Assembly: GCA_015228935.1 (NCBI GenBank)
Contig: JADGCO010000019.1
Coordinates: 1 to 52,052 of the forward strand
DNA: 52,052 nucleotides
Direction: 5' to 3'
From: Magnetococcales bacterium
Lineage (GTDB): Bacteria > Pseudomonadota > Magnetococcia > Magnetococcales > DC0425bin3
In this document: positions 50,296 to 52,052 of the stretch, one piece after another
Layout: every line of letters starts with the position of its first letter
How positions within the stretch are numbered: the first letter of the stretch is position 1
Program-made: the position numbers and the translations under genes
The notes under the pieces: generated by a model
The model's input: only the letters and a program-made list of their open reading frames with translations
What the model was told of the DNA's origin: nothing
Databases searched by the model: none

Positions 50296-50423
50296 CCCGG
50301 CTGCCGTTTCATGGATCGCCGCGAAGGCATCACTGTCGATATCATCCCGATCTTTTTTTGAAAAACCATAGACAAAGAAAGGCAGGCAAATTTAGCAAAC
50401 AACTTGTTTTTGAAAATACGCAT
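50296..50423 (-). pseudogene. gutted RelE-family toxin fused toward the antitoxin
   Basis: The ATG at 50423, with AGGTGA upstream, opens MRIFKNKLFAKFA, the N terminus of a common RelE-type toxin. At 50385 the sequence jumps to another frame that reads FFVYGFSKKDRDDI, the toxin's C-terminal strand. Roughly 60-70 residues of the middle are gone. The C-terminal piece then runs without a stop into the antitoxin's N-terminal helix. Two deletions are needed to explain it. Confidence 0.75.
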
Positions 50424-50534
50424 ACCGGTTCACCTAGACCACATCACCCCCCGTCCTCAACGTATAGTTCTCAGAGCTACATTTCAAGCTCAATTTTCTG
50501 CTTGGCACTCCAGCATTGAAAAAAACGATCCACT

Positions 50535-52052
50535 CTACTGAAAATCCATCTGGTAATAGATGATATCATCCTCGATCCGGCTGGTGACTTTCAGGCCGCT
50601 TTTTTCAAACACGGCCCGCATGAGCCGGTTTGACACGAGGGTTTCGGCGGTAAAGCCCCGGATGCCGTTACGTTTGGCAAGGGTGACGAGATATTGCATC
50701 AAAAATTTCCCGATCCGGCGACCCTGCCAGGCATCGCGAACCACAAAAGCCACTTCGGCGCGATTGGTGATCGGGTCGAGATAGTATCCGCCCACGGAAA
50801 CAATCTGTTCGCCATAGCTTTCCGGAATGACGCCGACCAGGACCACATCCTTGCGGTGATCAATATAGACGAATTGTTTCAGTTGCTGGAATGAAAACCG
50901 TTTCAGATTGCTCATGAAGCGTCGATACACCGAAACCTGGGAGAGGGAGTAGAGCATTTCCCGAATGGAGGGTTGATCGGTGGGAAGGGAGGGACGCAGG
51001 AGAATCTGGGTTCCATCGTCCAAAAGCAGGGTGGTTTTCAAGTCGCGGGGCGTGATGAGGGTTTTGCCATCCACTTCGGCCAGCTCCGGATGGACATAGT
51101 AGCGGCGAATCGCTTCCTGGAGCAGGGTGGCCCGAAAGTTGGGATGGGCAATGCTGATCATGGCCATGGCCCGTTCCTGGATGCTTTTGCCATGCAGGTA
51201 GGCCACCCCATGTTCGGTCACGACATAATGAACATTACCCCGCCCGAGAGAGATGCCCGCCCCTTCCCGAAAACGCACCACTATCCGGGAAACATTGCCG
51301 CCATCCGCCGTGGCCGACAACACCACGATGGATTTGCCACCCGGGGCATGGGTTGCTCCATGACTGAAATCCACCAATCCCCCAATCCCCGCATGAAACC
51401 GGGCACTGATGGCATCGGAACTCACCTGCCCGGTCAAATCCACCTCGATGGCCGTATTGATGGCCACGAGGTGACGCTGGCGGGCAATGATGAAAAAATC
51501 ATTGACATACTCCGTGGGATGAAACGCAAACAGGGGATTGTTGTGGAGCAAGTCGAACAATTTTTTGCTGCCCAGGGCAAAACTGGTCACGATGCGCCCC
51601 GGATCCAGGGTTTTGCGGGTCCCGGTAATACACCCTTTGGTCACCAGATCGACAATGGTATCACTGATCATTTCGGAATGGATGCCCAGATCGCGTTTGT
51701 CGTCCAGAAAAGGGAGGATCATCTGGGGCAACTGACCCAAACCCACCTCAAGGGTGGAGCCATCTTCCACCAGGGCCGCCACATGCCGGGCAATATCCCG
51801 GGTGATCGTGTCGGGTGGCGGCAACACATACTCGCGCAAAGGTTCTTCAAACGGGACCAGCCAATCCAGATCCTGCACATGCAGGAAACCATCACCCAGG
51901 GTGCGGGGCAGGTGCGGATTGACCTGGGCGATGACCAGGGCGGCATTGTGGGCAGCACTCTTCACCACATCCACAGCCACACCCAGACTGACCATCCCCC
52001 GGTCGTCGGGAGGGGTCACCTGGATCAGGGCAACATCCAAAGGCATCTGGCG
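50535..52052 (-). CDS. acyl-CoA hydrolase/transferase fused to a GNAT domain (5' end outside window)
   Basis: At least 505 residues; the frame is open to the window edge and the N terminus is missing. The first part is an acetyl-CoA hydrolase/CoA-transferase domain (EVDLTGQVSSD with the catalytic-type Glu, GGLVDFSHGATHAPGG, GRGNVHYVVTEHGVAYLHGKS). From about residue 365 of the visible part comes a GNAT acyltransferase domain with the acetyl-CoA loop WQGRRIGKFLM. This two-domain architecture is known in Proteobacteria and may link CoA-ester levels to protein or small-molecule acetylation. The ATG at 52046 is probably internal. Confidence 0.88.
   Translation of the reverse strand, partial: RQMPLDVALIQVTPPDDRGMVSLGVAVDVVKSAAHNAALVIAQVNPHLPRTLGDGFLHVQDLDWLVPFEEPLREYVLPPPDTITRDIARHVAALVEDGSTLEVGLGQLPQMILPFLDDKRDLGIHSEMISDTIVDLVTKGCITGTRKTLDPGRIVTSFALGSKKLFDLLHNNPLFAFHPTEYVNDFFIIARQRHLVAINTAIEVDLTGQVSSDAISARFHAGIGGLVDFSHGATHAPGGKSIVVLSATADGGNVSRIVVRFREGAGISLGRGNVHYVVTEHGVAYLHGKSIQERAMAMISIAHPNFRATLLQEAIRRYYVHPELAEVDGKTLITPRDLKTTLLLDDGTQILLRPSLPTDQPSIREMLYSLSQVSVYRRFMSNLKRFSFQQLKQFVYIDHRKDVVLVGVIPESYGEQIVSVGGYYLDPITNRAEVAFVVRDAWQGRRIGKFLMQYLVTLAKRNGIRGFTAETLVSNRLMRAVFEKSGLKVTSRIEDDIIYYQMDFQ

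Overview
The window comes from a Gram-negative proteobacterium with high-GC coding DNA. It has LolB-type outer-membrane lipoprotein export, a complete TonB-ExbB-ExbD/outer-membrane receptor system, O2-independent ubiquinone synthesis (UbiU/UbiV with a UbiK-like protein) and molybdenum-cofactor genes. This fits a facultatively or strictly anaerobic respiratory lifestyle. My best guess at lineage is a Magnetococcia-like (deep alphaproteobacterial) organism, but that rests on overall gene style only. There is no 16S gene or magnetosome gene here to prove it.

Layout. 1-9300 is envelope and radical-SAM biology: a HAD phosphatase and WecA-type sugar-phosphate transferase (minus), PilZ and TauE/SafE proteins (plus), a lone ParD antitoxin, a family-2 glycosyltransferase, two divergent cobalamin-type radical-SAM proteins and a metallophosphoesterase. 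9346-12230 is a toxin-antitoxin pair followed by a minus-strand molybdenum-cofactor operon (mobA, moaD, and a MoaE-MogA/MoaB fusion joined by a histidine-rich linker). 12508-24920 is mostly housekeeping: a His-rich membrane protein, Maf, a rhodanese, Ffh, L28, a DUF1858 protein, a TPR lipoprotein, LolB, IspE, tRNA-Gln(UUG), Prs, L25/Ctc, Pth and YchF. 25048-27427 holds an enlarged repeat coiled-coil protein and a sigma54-type activator with no sensory domain. 27753-34877 is a compact locus: NikM/DUF4198-like protein, membrane polyferredoxin, DsbD/TauE-like electron transporter, TonB, TonB-dependent receptor, ExbB and ExbD. I read it as a reductive metal or metallophore uptake system. 35001-42018 has hypothetical proteins, a broken Rpn-family nuclease gene, the ubiU-ubiV-ubiK cluster, an aldehyde dehydrogenase and a PIN toxin pair. 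42175-47566 encodes a three-subunit cytoplasmic NuoE/NuoF/NuoG-like flavoprotein complex whose third subunit contains a complete GltD-like FAD/NADPH module. The end holds BrnT/BrnA, MoeA, two decayed toxin-antitoxin loci and an acyl-CoA hydrolase/transferase-GNAT fusion that runs off the window.

Two patterns run across the window. First, short tandem duplications (17-80 bp units, two to four copies) recur at gene ends and junctions: in or next to the PilZ gene, radical-SAM/phosphoesterase, rpmB, pth, exbB/exbD, ubiU/ubiV, brnA and elsewhere. In one case, between ubiU and ubiV, the duplication builds an unannotated 40-codon ORF joined to both neighbours by ATGA overlaps. Second, several toxin-antitoxin loci keep the antitoxin while the toxin is missing or gutted. 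Both look like products of frequent slippage or deletion.
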